DNA of 64,000 bases from Flavobacterium sp. UMI-01 (GCF_019656315.1 NZ_BPLU01000012.1:1-64000); one strand, 5' to 3'; counted from the first letter of the stretch, positions 37,606-46,507 are shown. Translations and numbers: made by a program. The notes: generated by a model from the sequence alone, not told the origin.

Positions 37606-40005
37606 ATGATTACAAATACTGAATTGGAATTCAAAGGAGATTTATATCCTTCTAAAATAATTTCGTACGAACATGAAGTAGATTCGGTTTATTTTTACAC
37701 AGATAATAATGTGATTTTAAAACTCACCATTCTCAGAGATAGTATGTTGCGTTTTAGATACACCACTAAAGGTTATTTTAGTAATGATTTTTCGTATGCT
37801 ATCGACAGAAATCATTCTCACGGATATAATTTTCTAGAAGTAACCGAGGAAACTACCCATTATAAAATACGAACGAGTAAAGTTATTTGTAAAATTCAAA
37901 AAATAGACCTGAGAGTTGCTCTTTTTGATTTGAACGAAAATGTCATTTTGGAAGACGAATTGGGTTTTCATTGGGAGGAAAGCTATGAATATGGTGGAAA
38001 CATCGTAAAAATGAGTAAAGCTTCAAACGAAGGTGAATGTTTTTACGGTTTAGGGGACAAGGCAACTCAGATGAATTTGAAAGGGAAAAAATTAGAAAAT
38101 TTTGCCACCGACCAATATGCTTATCAAAAAGACCAAGAACCTTTGTACAAAGTAGTTCCTTTCTATATTGGTTTGCACCACAAAAAAGCGTATGGAATCT
38201 TTTTTGATAATACGTTCAGGACTTATTTTGATTTTTGCCACGAACGCAGGAATGTAACGAGTTTTTGGGCAGAAGGAGGTGAGATGAATTACTACTTTAT
38301 TTACGGTCCAAAAATGCAAGAAGTAGTCAGTTCCTATACTGATTTGACTGGTAAACCCGAATTGCCTCCTCTGTGGACCTTAGGATACCATCAATGCAAA
38401 TGGAGTTATTTTCCAGAGCGTAATGTAAAAGAAATTACCGCCCAATTTAGAAAATTAAAAATTCCATGTGATGCCATTTATTTGGACATCGATTATATGG
38501 ATGGTTTTAGATGTTTTACTTGGGATAAAAACCATTTTCCTGACCCCAAACGCATGGTAGCAGAGTTGGCAGCTGATGGTTTTAAAACGGTTGTAATCAT
38601 TGACCCAGGCATCAAAATTGATAAAGAATATGCGATATATCAAGAAGCATTATCAAAAGACTTTTTTTGTAAAAGAGCCGATGGACCTTACATGAAAGGA
38701 AAGGTTTGGCCTGGGGAATGCAATTTTCCTGATTTCACAAATCCCGAAGTTAGAGACTGGTGGGCAGGATTATTTAAAGAATTGGTAGCAGATATTGGAG
38801 TCAAAGGAGTTTGGAACGATATGAACGAACCTGCCGTTATGGAAGTGCCTAATAAAACGTTTCCTATGGATGTAAGACATGATTACGATGGTAATCCTTG
38901 TAGCCATCGCAAAGCACATAACATTTACGGAACCCAAATGGCTAGAGCAACCTATCACGGGATGAAACGGTTTGCGTATCCCAAAAGACCCTTTGTAATT
39001 ACCCGCTCCGCTTATGCTGGTGCGCAACGCTATACGTCTTCATGGACAGGAGATAATGTAGCTACTTGGGAGCATTTATGGATAGCCAATATTCAAGTGC
39101 AGCGTTTGAATTTGTCCGGGATGGGGTTCACCGGTTCAGATATAGGAGGTTTTGCAGAACAACCTTCAGGGGAATTGTATGCCCGTTGGATTCAGTTAGG
39201 CGTATTTCATCCTTTTTGTCGGACTCATTCCTCAGGGGATCACGGCCATCAGGAACCCTGGGCATTTGACGAAGAAGTCCTTGATATTACGCGAAAATTC
39301 ATCAACCTGCGTTACCAATTATTGCCGTATCTCTATACAATGTTTTGGCAGTATATTGAAGAAGGTTTGCCTATGCTGAAACCGCTGTTCTATTTTGACC
39401 AAGAGGACATTCAGACGCATTATCGTAATGATGAATTTATATTTGGTAATCAAATTTTAGTTTGTCCTATTTTAGAACCTAATTCCATCGGACGACGAAT
39501 GTATGTACCTAGAGGGCAATGGTATAATTACTGGACACATAAAATGGTGAATGGAGGAAAAGAGATGTGGGTCGATTCCAAATTTGATGAAATTCCGCTG
39601 TTTGTGAAAGCAGGTGCCGTAATTCCGAAATATCCCGTACAGCAATATGTGGGCGAATTATCCTTTGATACGCTAGTTTTGGATTTGTATTATAAAGAAG
39701 GAATTGAGAAATCAGTTGTGTACGAAGATGCACAAGATGGCTACGATTATAAAAAAGGCAGGTACAGCTTTTTGACCTTTCAAGTAAAAGGAAAAGCCAA
39801 TGAGTTGATTATCCAACTCCATAAAGAAGGGAAGTATCAAACGGATTATTCCAAGTACAAAATAAATTTAATAGGATTGCCGTTTAAAGTTAAAAAGATC
39901 GAAATCAATAATGAGGCACTCCATTTTGATGAAGTGACCTTGAATAAAGAACATTATTTAGTGGTAGAAAAAGAATTTAGAGTATTACATATTACAGGGT
40001 TTTAA
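37606..40005 (+). CDS. Alpha-glucosidase, glycoside hydrolase family 31
   Basis: Releases glucose (or related sugars) from the non-reducing end of alpha-glucans. The 799-residue protein has an N-terminal beta sandwich, a catalytic barrel with KGVWNDMNEPAVME (nucleophile Asp) and SSWTGDNVATWEHL (acid/base Asp), GYHQCKWSY and FCRTHSSGDH substrate-site segments, and two C-terminal beta domains. There is no signal peptide, so it should act in the cytoplasm, which suits turnover of the glycogen made by the preceding operon. It is 313 bases downstream of glgB and probably has its own promoter. Alpha-xylosidase or other GH31 specificities cannot be excluded from the sequence alone. Confidence 0.92.
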   Translation: MITNTELEFKGDLYPSKIISYEHEVDSVYFYTDNNVILKLTILRDSMLRFRYTTKGYFSNDFSYAIDRNHSHGYNFLEVTEETTHYKIRTSKVICKIQKIDLRVALFDLNENVILEDELGFHWEESYEYGGNIVKMSKASNEGECFYGLGDKATQMNLKGKKLENFATDQYAYQKDQEPLYKVVPFYIGLHHKKAYGIFFDNTFRTYFDFCHERRNVTSFWAEGGEMNYYFIYGPKMQEVVSSYTDLTGKPELPPLWTLGYHQCKWSYFPERNVKEITAQFRKLKIPCDAIYLDIDYMDGFRCFTWDKNHFPDPKRMVAELAADGFKTVVIIDPGIKIDKEYAIYQEALSKDFFCKRADGPYMKGKVWPGECNFPDFTNPEVRDWWAGLFKELVADIGVKGVWNDMNEPAVMEVPNKTFPMDVRHDYDGNPCSHRKAHNIYGTQMARATYHGMKRFAYPKRPFVITRSAYAGAQRYTSSWTGDNVATWEHLWIANIQVQRLNLSGMGFTGSDIGGFAEQPSGELYARWIQLGVFHPFCRTHSSGDHGHQEPWAFDEEVLDITRKFINLRYQLLPYLYTMFWQYIEEGLPMLKPLFYFDQEDIQTHYRNDEFIFGNQILVCPILEPNSIGRRMYVPRGQWYNYWTHKMVNGGKEMWVDSKFDEIPLFVKAGAVIPKYPVQQYVGELSFDTLVLDLYYKEGIEKSVVYEDAQDGYDYKKGRYSFLTFQVKGKANELIIQLHKEGKYQTDYSKYKINLIGLPFKVKKIEINNEALHFDEVTLNKEHYLVVEKEFRVLHITGF

Positions 40006-40039
40006 TACAATTGCTTATTTTTGTTAAAAAATTAAAAAG

Positions 40040-40855
40040 ATGAAAAAGAATATAATTATAGGTTTTGGGGTTGTAGGATTCATGTTGTCTTGTGCAACCA
40101 ATCCACTGACAGGTAAAAAGACATTAAACTTTGTTTCAAATAGCGAATTGTTTCCTTCTTCATTTCAGCAGTATGGTGATTTTTTGAAAGAAAATAAAGT
40201 CGTTTCAGGAACAACAGATGCAAAGCGTGTGGAAACAGTAGGAGTAAAAATCAAAGGAGCCGCCGAAAGGTATTTGGCTTCATTGGGGCAAACCGCTTAC
40301 TTAAATGATTATCGCTGGGAATACAAATTAATCGAAAGTAAAGATGTCAACGCTTGGTGTATGCCAGGAGGTAAAATTGTAGTTTATACTGGAATTATGC
40401 CTATTGCTAAAAATGATGCAGGTTTGGCCACTGTTATGGGGCACGAAGTAGCACATGCATTGGCTAATCACGGGGCACAACGTATGAGTGCTTCTCAGTT
40501 ACAAAGTTTAGGAGCAGTAGGAGTTGCTGTAGCTACAGGAAGTCAAACTGCCGAAAAACAGCAAATGTGGCAACAGTACTACGGAATTGGTTCTCAAGTA
40601 GGAGTGATGCTTCCTTTTAGTCGTAGCCATGAAACCGAAGCCGATAAAATAGGTTTGATTTTGATGGCGATTGCAGGATATAATCCAGATGAGTCCATTG
40701 CGTTTTGGACACGTATGTCGTCCAATTCAGGAGGTCAAGCACCACCCGAAATGTTGAGTACACACCCCTCTGATGCTACCCGTATCGCAAATTTAAAAGC
40801 CATGGTGCCAGAAGCAAAAGCAGTAGCTGCTAAATTTGGCGTGATTTACAAATAG
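40040..40855 (+). CDS. M48-family metallopeptidase lipoprotein
   Basis: Envelope zinc protease of the LoiP/YcaL type. A lipoprotein signal peptide ends at the lipobox MLSC, with C18 as the predicted lipidated residue. The zinc motif HEVAH is at 135-139, and the third ligand lies in SRSHETEADKIGL (about E198). The region between has the conserved NAWCMPGGKIVVYTG segment and ends with the family's C-terminal STHPSDATRIANL. At 271 residues it is complete. Such enzymes degrade misfolded envelope proteins. It follows the GH31 gene by 34 bases and has a terminator behind it, so the two are probably cotranscribed, without an obvious functional link. Confidence 0.94.
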   Translation: MKKNIIIGFGVVGFMLSCATNPLTGKKTLNFVSNSELFPSSFQQYGDFLKENKVVSGTTDAKRVETVGVKIKGAAERYLASLGQTAYLNDYRWEYKLIESKDVNAWCMPGGKIVVYTGIMPIAKNDAGLATVMGHEVAHALANHGAQRMSASQLQSLGAVGVAVATGSQTAEKQQMWQQYYGIGSQVGVMLPFSRSHETEADKIGLILMAIAGYNPDESIAFWTRMSSNSGGQAPPEMLSTHPSDATRIANLKAMVPEAKAVAAKFGVIYK

Positions 40856-40882
40856 GTTTTCTAAAAAATAATTAATTACACA

Positions 40883-40911
40883 AGAGGTCTCACATGGGGC
40901 CTCTTTTTTTA
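40883..40911 (+). terminator. Terminator after the M48 peptidase gene
   Basis: A 7-bp stem AGAGGTC / GGCCTCT (one G-T pair) is followed by a run of seven T, 27 bases after the stop codon. Confidence 0.8.
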
Positions 40912-40942
40912 TGAATACAAATTAATTTTGGTAGCGTAGGGA

Positions 40943-41673
40943 TTTTTATTATTTCACAAAGACGCTCAAAGGAAACACTAAGATACACTAAGTTTGAAGT
41001 GGCAGTAACCACAATCTTGTCTTTGTGATTAAAGAAGATTCTAATGAGTTATTTTATTATTTCACAAAAACACTCAAAGAAAACACTAAGATACACTAAG
41101 TTTGAAGTGGCTGTAACCACAATCTTGTCTTTGTGATTAAAGAAGATTCTAATGAGTTATTTTATTATTTCACAAAGACGCTCAAAGGAAACACTAAGAT
41201 TCACTAAGTTTTAAGTGACAGTAACCACAACCTTGTCTTTGTGATTAAAGAAGATTCTAATGAGTTATTTTATTATTTCACAAAAATACTCAAAGAAAAC
41301 ACTAAGATTCACTAAGTTTGAAGTGACAGTAACCACAATCTTGTCTTTCTGATTAAAGAAGATTTCCATGAGTTATTTTATTATTTCACAAAGACGCTCA
41401 AAGGAAACACTAAGATGTACTAAGTTTTAAGTGATAGTAACCCCAGTCTTGTCTTTCTGATTAAGGATGAATCAACTGAGCTATTTTATTATTTCACAAA
41501 AACACTCAAAGGAAACACTAAGATGTACTAAGTTTGAGGTGACAGTAACCACAATGCTGTCTTTCTGATTAAAGAAGATTCCTATGAGTTATTTTATTAT
41601 TTCACAAAGACGCTCAAAAGAAACACAAAGATGAACTAAGTTTGAAGTGACAGTAACCCCAGTCTTGTCTTTG
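40943..41673. repeat. Tandem array of seven 108-bp units with alternating variants
   Basis: The landmark TTTCACAAA (counting from its CACAAA) recurs at 40955, 41063, 41171, 41279, 41387, 41495 and 41603, always exactly 108 bases apart, with no insertions or deletions. Units 1, 3, 5 and 7 read CACAAAGACGCTCAAA, while units 2, 4 and 6 read CACAAAAACACTCAAA or a one-base variant. At another position units pair as 1+2 (ATACA), 3+4 (ATTCA), 5+6 (ATGTA). The array therefore seems to have grown by copying 216-bp dimers. Although 108 is a multiple of three, all six frames of the unit have stop codons. There are no unique spacers. Its unit resembles the widespread CTTTGTG-TCTTAGTG type of dispersed repeat. 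The function is unknown. Confidence 0.9.
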
Positions 41674-42031
41674 CGACGAAGGAGCAATCTCCGTAAGAAA
41701 CTCGATAAAGTATTGCCTGTGGTTCTGCTGTGGCAATCCATGTCATTATGTTAAGCTGATTTTGTATCATTTCGGAGAAGGGGGGAACGCAAAAAAAAAA
41801 AAACAGTAACAACTTTTAAGTTATTCCTGTTTTAGTTTTTCGCGTTGCAAACGCTACGATTTTTCTTTTAATTTAAGTGGGTACTCGTCAAAGACGAGCA
41901 CTGGAGAATGTGGACAAACGAGCGCGAGTGGAAGTCCTATTTTAGGTTCAACTATCACTTTGAAGCGCCTAAGGCAAAAAGGTTATCAATCCTTGACAGA
42001 TGTTTATATCGAATTGAACCCATCATTTTGC
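41674..42031. other. Non-coding stretch between the tandem array and the intron remnant
   Basis: The first 90 bases (41671-41760) look like a dispersed repeat of the GACGAAGGAGCAATCTCC type. At 41789-41838 a 13-base A run leads into an imperfect hairpin (AACAG ... CTGTT) followed by T, probably a terminator. A small hairpin GCGTT-GCA-AACGC lies at 41842-41854 and another, CTCGTC-AAA-GACGAG, near 41884-41898. The rest, up to the intron domain V, could be a fragment of intron domain IV; no reverse transcriptase sequence was recognised. Confidence 0.45.
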
Positions 42032-42112
42032 GAACCGCCGAGTACGTGACCCGTACGCTCGGTGGTGTGAGAGGCGCACTCCGTTAGTTTCTAGCGGAGC
42101 CGTCTACTCGAT
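42032..42112 (+). mobile_element. Group II intron remnant: domains V and VI with 3' end
   Basis: Bases 42034-42066 fold as a domain V hairpin: ACCGCCGAG pairs with CTCGGTGGT, a second helix TACG/CGTA sits above a two-base CG bulge, and a five-base loop closes it. After GTGAGAGG comes a domain VI hairpin with a perfect 9-bp stem (CTCCGTTAG / CTAGCGGAG). The sequence then ends in TCTACTCGAT, the 3' end typical of group II introns that I recall, with the branch-point A a few bases before the end. No GTGYG 5' end and no reverse transcriptase were recognised, so this is a 5'-truncated copy. The 3' exon begins TGCCAGCAG, directly at the box that bounds the TIR gene. Confidence 0.75.
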
Positions 42113-42120
42113 TGCCAGCA
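42112..42120 (+). repeat. Left box TTGCCAGCA of the TIR cassette
   Basis: The nine bases TTGCCAGCA lie seven bases beyond the stop codon of the TIR gene. An exact inverted copy is at 42919-42927, on the other side of the gene. The first T is also the last base of the intron remnant. Confidence 0.5.
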
Positions 42121-42126
42121 GTTATT

Positions 42127-42906
42127 TTATTTTTCATTCAGCACTTTTCTCGTTTGTCTTACAAGATTTACAAACAATTCCTCTCTTTCGTTTTCATCCA
42201 TTTTGCTTACAGGTCTATTTGGTGAATTCATTGCTTGAAACTGATTTAAATCTTCAAACTCTTCAAAAAGACAAGGTTTTAATATAACGATTAAAATTAT
42301 AGCACCTTCTTTTTCTGCTGCTTCTAGCAAAGGTGGAAGTTCATCTGTTGAGATAAAATCTGAACCTAAAAAATCGGTACTAACTAAAAGAATAGCAACT
42401 TTTGTTTCCAAAATTGCTTTTCGGATTTCCTCTTTCCATTTTTTGCCAGGTTCTATTCTAGAATCGTCCCAAAAGTCAATTTTGTTTTTAAATGGTTTAA
42501 AATGTCTTTGAATATCATTCAAATATTGTTTGTCTAAATGATTATAACTGACAAAAACTTTTTCACGTTTGTTTGCATTTTGAAGTTCATATTTCTGATG
42601 AACAACTTTCGGTAAAGTCCCAAGTTCTTGATTTAAGTAGAAAATTAATCTTTCAGCTGAAATTTCATATCCGCAAGTCGGACTCGGATTTCCACCGTGA
42701 GATTTGTCACGATGTTCTTTCAATTCTTCACTTATCGTATTCTTCATTTCGTCCAAAAAAATTGACTTAAACTCTGCCGAGTAGAAGTCGGACAATCGAT
42801 ATTTTAAATCACTTAATTTTTTAGATGATTCTAAATTTGGATTTGATAGGGAACTATTTTCATAAAATTCCCTTGCTTCTTCTCTGATTATTTTCTCTTC
42901 GTTCAT
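42127..42906 (-). CDS. TIR-domain protein
   Basis: Probable immune-type NADase or signalling protein. The C-terminal half (about residues 120-259) is a TIR domain: it opens with KVFVSYNHLDKQYLNDIQRHF, continues with DFWDDSRIEPGKKWKEEI and AILLVSTDFLGSDFISTDELPPLL, where the glutamate of DELPPLL is the likely catalytic residue of NAD-cleaving members. The N-terminal half is helical and charged, without a recognised domain. The ATG at 42906 is preferred to a TTG at 42927 that lies inside the boundary repeat. The gene stands alone, with no partner of the Thoeris, Argonaute or CBASS type beside it. It is bounded on both sides by inverted TTGCCAGCA, suggesting a mobile cassette. A role in phage defence is an inference from the family. 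Confidence 0.85.
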   Translation of the reverse strand: MNEEKIIREEAREFYENSSLSNPNLESSKKLSDLKYRLSDFYSAEFKSIFLDEMKNTISEELKEHRDKSHGGNPSPTCGYEISAERLIFYLNQELGTLPKVVHQKYELQNANKREKVFVSYNHLDKQYLNDIQRHFKPFKNKIDFWDDSRIEPGKKWKEEIRKAILETKVAILLVSTDFLGSDFISTDELPPLLEAAEKEGAIILIVILKPCLFEEFEDLNQFQAMNSPNRPVSKMDENEREELFVNLVRQTRKVLNEK

Positions 42907-42918
42907 TTTTTTTAAAAT

Positions 42919-42927
42919 TGCTGGCAA
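42919..42927 (-). repeat. Right box of the TIR cassette (inverted TTGCCAGCA)
   Basis: TGCTGGCAA here is the exact inverted complement of the box at 42112-42120. It lies 12 bases upstream of the TIR start codon. Confidence 0.5.
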
Positions 42928-42934
42928 CTATTTT

Positions 42935-42988
42935 ATAAGCGCATAAATCAAACTTGTATTATGCCTAATTGGTGTGTTATGCGCTTAT
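42935..42988. repeat. 12-bp inverted repeat upstream of the TIR gene
   Basis: ATAAGCGCATAA (42935-42946) and TTATGCGCTTAT (42977-42988) are perfect inverted copies separated by 30 bases. It adjoins the right box of the TIR cassette and could be a hairpin, an operator or part of a recombination site. It does not fit the usual attC core boxes well. Confidence 0.6.
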
Positions 42989-43115
42989 TTTTGTTTGAAT
43001 TTATGTGTATAATTCATTATCTCAAATATATTCTTTTTTTCTTACAAATGACTACAATGAATTTTATTTGTAAGATGCTTTTTGAAAACGATATTTTGAA
43101 AATGAAACGAAAATA

Positions 43116-43187
43116 ATAGCCCTGATCGAGCCGATATCCTCGTGTAGCGGAGCGGAATGAGATAAAGGCAAGAGCAGGAGGGGAGGT
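43116..43187 (+). ncRNA. Structured dispersed element, possibly Flavo-1 RNA, copy 1
   Basis: The element reads TAGCCCTGATCGAG, then ATCCT, a short arm, AGAT, and AGCAGGAGGGG at the end. A second copy at 57080-57155 shares this order: TAGCCCCGAT, ATCCT with a long hairpin, AGAT, and AGCGGGATGG. Preserved ends with a variable hairpin between suggest a folded RNA. I recall similar elements in many Flavobacterium intergenic regions, and the conserved Flavo-1 RNA motif is a candidate identity. Orientation is opposite to both flanking genes. Confidence 0.45.
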
Positions 43188-43211
43188 TGTTATAAAAAAC
43201 AATCGTTCTGC

Positions 43212-43247
43212 TCAAAAAAAAAAAACACCAGTAATGACGACTGGTGT
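43212..43247 (-). terminator. clpB terminator region
   Basis: ACACCAGT (43225-43232), a seven-base loop and ACTGGTGT (43240-43247) form an 8-bp stem which, on the minus strand, is followed by a dozen T. Between it and clpB lies a second palindrome (43256-43287) with arms AACCCTATCAGAGT / ACTCTGACAGGGTT, and a third imperfect one at 43294-43351. Confidence 0.8.
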
Positions 43248-43255
43248 AATAGTAA

Positions 43256-43287
43256 AACCCTATCAGAGTACAAACTCTGACAGGGTT
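43256..43287. repeat. 14-bp imperfect palindrome with CTCTGACAGGG arm
   Basis: AACCCTATCAGAGT, loop ACAA, ACTCTGACAGGGTT: 13 of 14 positions pair. It lies between clpB and its terminator hairpin. The arm is of a type that I recall as dispersed in flavobacterial genomes. Confidence 0.6.
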
Positions 43288-43364
43288 GATAGGGTTCTCG
43301 ATACAAATTTTCTGAAAAAGCCATTCCTATTTTTTGAAAATTTACTCGAACTGAGGGTGGTTGC

Positions 43365-45968
43365 TTAGTTCTCTGACTCGCTTTGATTTCTAAACACCAA
43401 TTGTCCGTCGAAGGCATCCAATAAAATGATGCTATCAGTGGTGATTTTGCCCGCTAAGATTTCCTTAGACAGGTTGTTTAACACCTCTCTTTGAATCACA
43501 CGTTTTACGGGACGAGCACCAAACTGTGGGTCGAATCCTTTTTCGGATAAATAATCTACCGCCTCAGGAGTGGCATCCATCGTGATGTTTTGTTGTGCCA
43601 GCATTTTGATTACTGATTTGAGTTGGATGCCTACGATTTGCTTGATGTTGGCATTGGTAAGCGGTGTAAACAACACAATCTCATCGATACGGTTGATGAA
43701 CTCGGGACGTACAGTTTGTTTCAATAAGCCTAAGACTTCGATTTTGGCAGCTTCAGTAGCGGCTTCGATACCCCCTTTGAGGTTGTCAAATTTCTCTTGA
43801 ATGATATGACTACCCATATTCGAAGTCATGATGATAATCGTGTTCTTGAAGTCGGCCAAACGTCCTTTGTTATCGGTCAAACGTCCTTCATCCAATACTT
43901 GAAGTAAGATATTGAAAGTATCTGGATGTGCTTTTTCTATCTCATCTAACAATATAACAGAATAAGGACGACGACGCACAGCTTCGGTCAATTGTCCTCC
44001 TTCGTCATAGCCTACATATCCAGGAGGCGCACCTACCAAACGGCTCACGCTATGGCGTTCTTGGTACTCACTCATATCGATACGCGTCATGGCGTTTTCG
44101 TCATCAAAGAGGTATTCTGCCAAGGCTTTGGCTAACTCGGTTTTACCTACCCCAGTGGTTCCTAAGAAAAGGAAGGTTCCGACAGGTTTTTTTACATCCT
44201 GTAAACCTGCACGAGAACGACGCACAGCATCACTCACGGCTTCGATAGCTTCTTCTTGTCCTACCACACGTTTGTGTAATTCCTCTTCTAAGTGCAACAG
44301 TTTTTCGCGTTCCCCTTGCAGCATTTTCATCACTGGAATTCCGGTCCATTTGGCTACCACCTCGGCAATGTCTTCACGGGTAACTTCCTCCTTAATCAAG
44401 GAACTTCCCGATTGGTTTTCTTGTAATTGCTTGTTGAATTCGTCCAATCGCTCTTGGGCTTCTTTGATTTTTCCATAGCGAATTTCGGCTACTTTTCCAT
44501 AATCCCCTTCACGTTCTGCACGTTCGGCTTCGTATTTAAAGTCTTCAATTTCTTTTTTTACAGCTTGGATGTTATCTACTACATCTTTTTCCGATTTCCA
44601 TTTGCTGAAAATTTGATTGCGCTCTTCTTTTAGGTTGGCCAAATCCAGTCCAAGAATTTTAATTTTGCTTTCGTCTTTCTCGCGTTTGATGGCTTCAATC
44701 TCAATCTCAAGTTGCATGATTTTACGGTCTAGCATATCAAGTTCCTCTGGTTTAGAGTTGATTTCCATACGGATTTTAGAGGCCGCTTCGTCCATCAAAT
44801 CAATGGCTTTATCGGGTAAAAATCGACTGGTGATGTAGCGTTGTGATAATTCTACCGCAGCGATAATCGCCTCGTCTTTGATTTGAACTTTATGGTGTGT
44901 TTCGTATTTTTCCTTGATTCCACGAAGGATAGAAATCGCACTTTCGGTATCGGGTTCTTCGATAATAACTTTTTGGAAACGACGCTCTAGTGCTTTGTCT
45001 TTTTCAAAATATTTTTGATATTCGTCCAAAGTGGTTGCTCCGATGGCACGGAGTTCTCCACGAGCCAAAGCGGGTTTCAAGATATTAGCGGCATCCATGG
45101 CACCTTCGCCACCACCAGCACCAACAAGAGTGTGAATCTCGTCAATGAAAAGCACAATATCACCTTCAGCCGAGGTCACTTCTTTCACCACGGATTTCAA
45201 ACGTTCTTCGAATTCCCCTTTGTATTTGGCACCCGCAATCAGTGCTCCCATATCAAGAGAATAGACGATTTTGTTTTTCAAGTTTTCGGGTACGTCACCA
45301 TCTACGATTCGGTGCGCCAGTCCTTCTGCAATGGCGGTTTTACCCACACCCGGTTCACCCACAAGCATTGGGTTATTTTTGGTTCTACGGGTCAAAATTT
45401 GTAAAACTCTACGAATCTCGTCATCACGGCCAATTACAGGGTCTAATTTCCCAGAACGTGCCAATTGGTTTAGGTTTTTGGCATACTTGTTTAAAGAATT
45501 ATAGGTTTCCTCTGCCGATGCCGAAGTTACACGTTCACCTTTTCGGAGTTCGTCGATAGCGGCTTTCAAACCTTTTTCGGTCACTCCTTGGTCTTTCAGG
45601 ATTTGAGCGACCTTACTTTTGGAAGCAAAAATAGCCAAAATCAAATGTTCGATAGAAACGTATTCATCGTTCATTTTGTGAGCGATATTTTCGGCTTCGT
45701 TTAAGGCTGTATTCGCTGTTCTGGAAAGGACGATATCGCCTCCTGATACTTTTGGGAAACTTTGAATGGTGCTATCTAAGATTTGTAAAAATAGCGGCAC
45801 ATTTACATTGAGTTTTTTTAATATAAAAGGCGCAACGTTTTCATCTACTTCAAAAATAGCTTTGAAGAGATGTTCGTTTTCAATTTGTTGCTGACCCGCT
45901 CGTTGGGTGAGCTGTTGCGAGAGCTGTATAGCTTCTTGCGATTTGATGGTAAATTTATTGATATTCAT
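43365..45968 (-). CDS. clpB: ATP-dependent chaperone ClpB (Hsp100)
   Basis: Hexameric disaggregase that rescues aggregated proteins together with DnaK. The 867-residue protein has an N-terminal Clp_N domain (about 1-145), first AAA+ module with Walker A GEPGVGKT and Walker B LFIDEIH (about 165-340), the coiled-coil middle domain that marks ClpB and binds DnaK (about 405-525), second AAA+ module with GTTGVGKT and [31 protein letters not shown] (about 575-760), and the C-terminal D2-small domain. All motifs are intact. The codon use and GC content are slightly higher than in neighbours. It is a single-gene unit; no sigma-54 type site like that of dnaK was seen upstream. Confidence 0.98.
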   Translation of the reverse strand: MNINKFTIKSQEAIQLSQQLTQRAGQQQIENEHLFKAIFEVDENVAPFILKKLNVNVPLFLQILDSTIQSFPKVSGGDIVLSRTANTALNEAENIAHKMNDEYVSIEHLILAIFASKSKVAQILKDQGVTEKGLKAAIDELRKGERVTSASAEETYNSLNKYAKNLNQLARSGKLDPVIGRDDEIRRVLQILTRRTKNNPMLVGEPGVGKTAIAEGLAHRIVDGDVPENLKNKIVYSLDMGALIAGAKYKGEFEERLKSVVKEVTSAEGDIVLFIDEIHTLVGAGGGEGAMDAANILKPALARGELRAIGATTLDEYQKYFEKDKALERRFQKVIIEEPDTESAISILRGIKEKYETHHKVQIKDEAIIAAVELSQRYITSRFLPDKAIDLMDEAASKIRMEINSKPEELDMLDRKIMQLEIEIEAIKREKDESKIKILGLDLANLKEERNQIFSKWKSEKDVVDNIQAVKKEIEDFKYEAERAEREGDYGKVAEIRYGKIKEAQERLDEFNKQLQENQSGSSLIKEEVTREDIAEVVAKWTGIPVMKMLQGEREKLLHLEEELHKRVVGQEEAIEAVSDAVRRSRAGLQDVKKPVGTFLFLGTTGVGKTELAKALAEYLFDDENAMTRIDMSEYQERHSVSRLVGAPPGYVGYDEGGQLTEAVRRRPYSVILLDEIEKAHPDTFNILLQVLDEGRLTDNKGRLADFKNTIIIMTSNMGSHIIQEKFDNLKGGIEAATEAAKIEVLGLLKQTVRPEFINRIDEIVLFTPLTNANIKQIVGIQLKSVIKMLAQQNITMDATPEAVDYLSEKGFDPQFGARPVKRVIQREVLNNLSKEILAGKITTDSIILLDAFDGQLVFRNQSESEN

Positions 45969-46117
45969 GTTTTTTCGATTTGGATTTGTACTTAATTAAC
46001 TAACTTTGTGAAGCAATCGACAAATTATATTCCATATCAAATATACAGACAAAAAGGCGGTAAAAAGCTGATTTTTATCAGGTTTTGATGTCAAAAAGTC
46101 GGAAAACAAGTCAAAAT

Positions 46118-46507
46118 ATGAGTTTTTTAAAAAATATCTTCGGGAGCAATGAGACTCCATCACAAAAATCATCTAAAATTAATTGGATTCCGTTAACGGA
46201 TTTGACTCAATTAGAAGAAATAAGCGCTCAATCAAATGAAAAGCCAATTGCGATTTTCAAGCACAGTACGCGTTGTAGTATTAGCCGCATGGCATTGAAG
46301 CAGTTTGAGAATGAGTTTGATTTGGATGAAAAAGTAAGTCCGTATTACTTAGATTTATTAGAACACCGAGAGATTTCAAATGAAATAGCTTCGAAATTTG
46401 GAGTTTTCCATCAGTCGCCACAATTGATTTTGATTAAAGACGGAAAGGCGATTTACGATGCTTCGCACTCTGATATTGATGCGGAGGTTTTGAAGGAGTT
46501 GGTTTAG
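46118..46507 (+). CDS. ytxJ: Bacillithiol-system thioredoxin-like protein YtxJ
   Basis: Thioredoxin-fold protein thought to act as a monothiol bacilliredoxin that removes bacillithiol from proteins. From the ATG at 46118 (MSFLKNIFGSNE) the protein is 129 residues; two in-frame starts 30-33 bases upstream would add an unlikely polar tail. The signature FKHSTRCSISRMAL carries the single active cysteine in TRCSIS, and the C-terminal half has the expected thioredoxin segments HREISNEIASKFGVFHQSPQLILIKDGKAIYDASH. It is divergent from clpB and alone. Its presence implies that this organism makes bacillithiol. Confidence 0.88.
   Translation: MSFLKNIFGSNETPSQKSSKINWIPLTDLTQLEEISAQSNEKPIAIFKHSTRCSISRMALKQFENEFDLDEKVSPYYLDLLEHREISNEIASKFGVFHQSPQLILIKDGKAIYDASHSDIDAEVLKELV

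Noticed and set aside
40943..41673. CRISPR array
   Set aside because: The units follow each other at exactly 108 bp with homology along the whole unit. There are no unique spacers and no cas genes in the window.
40943..41673. Repeat protein gene with 36-codon units
   Set aside because: The period is a multiple of three, but every frame on both strands has a stop codon within each unit.
41880..42090. Reverse transcriptase C-terminus or small ORF upstream of the intron end
   Set aside because: Short open frames exist, but they show no reverse transcriptase, maturase or HNH motif, and one runs straight through intron domains V and VI. No gene is claimed.
42906..42927. TTG start at 42927 for the TIR gene
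   Set aside because: The extra codons are exactly the boundary repeat. The ATG at 42906 gives a normal start.
42935..42988. Integron attC site
   Set aside because: The inverted repeat has the right size, but no clear GTTRRRY/RYYYAAC core boxes, and no integrase is present.
45969..46084. Sigma-54 type promoter upstream of clpB
   Set aside because: The region was read for TGGCAC-N5-TTGC on both strands and no match was found.
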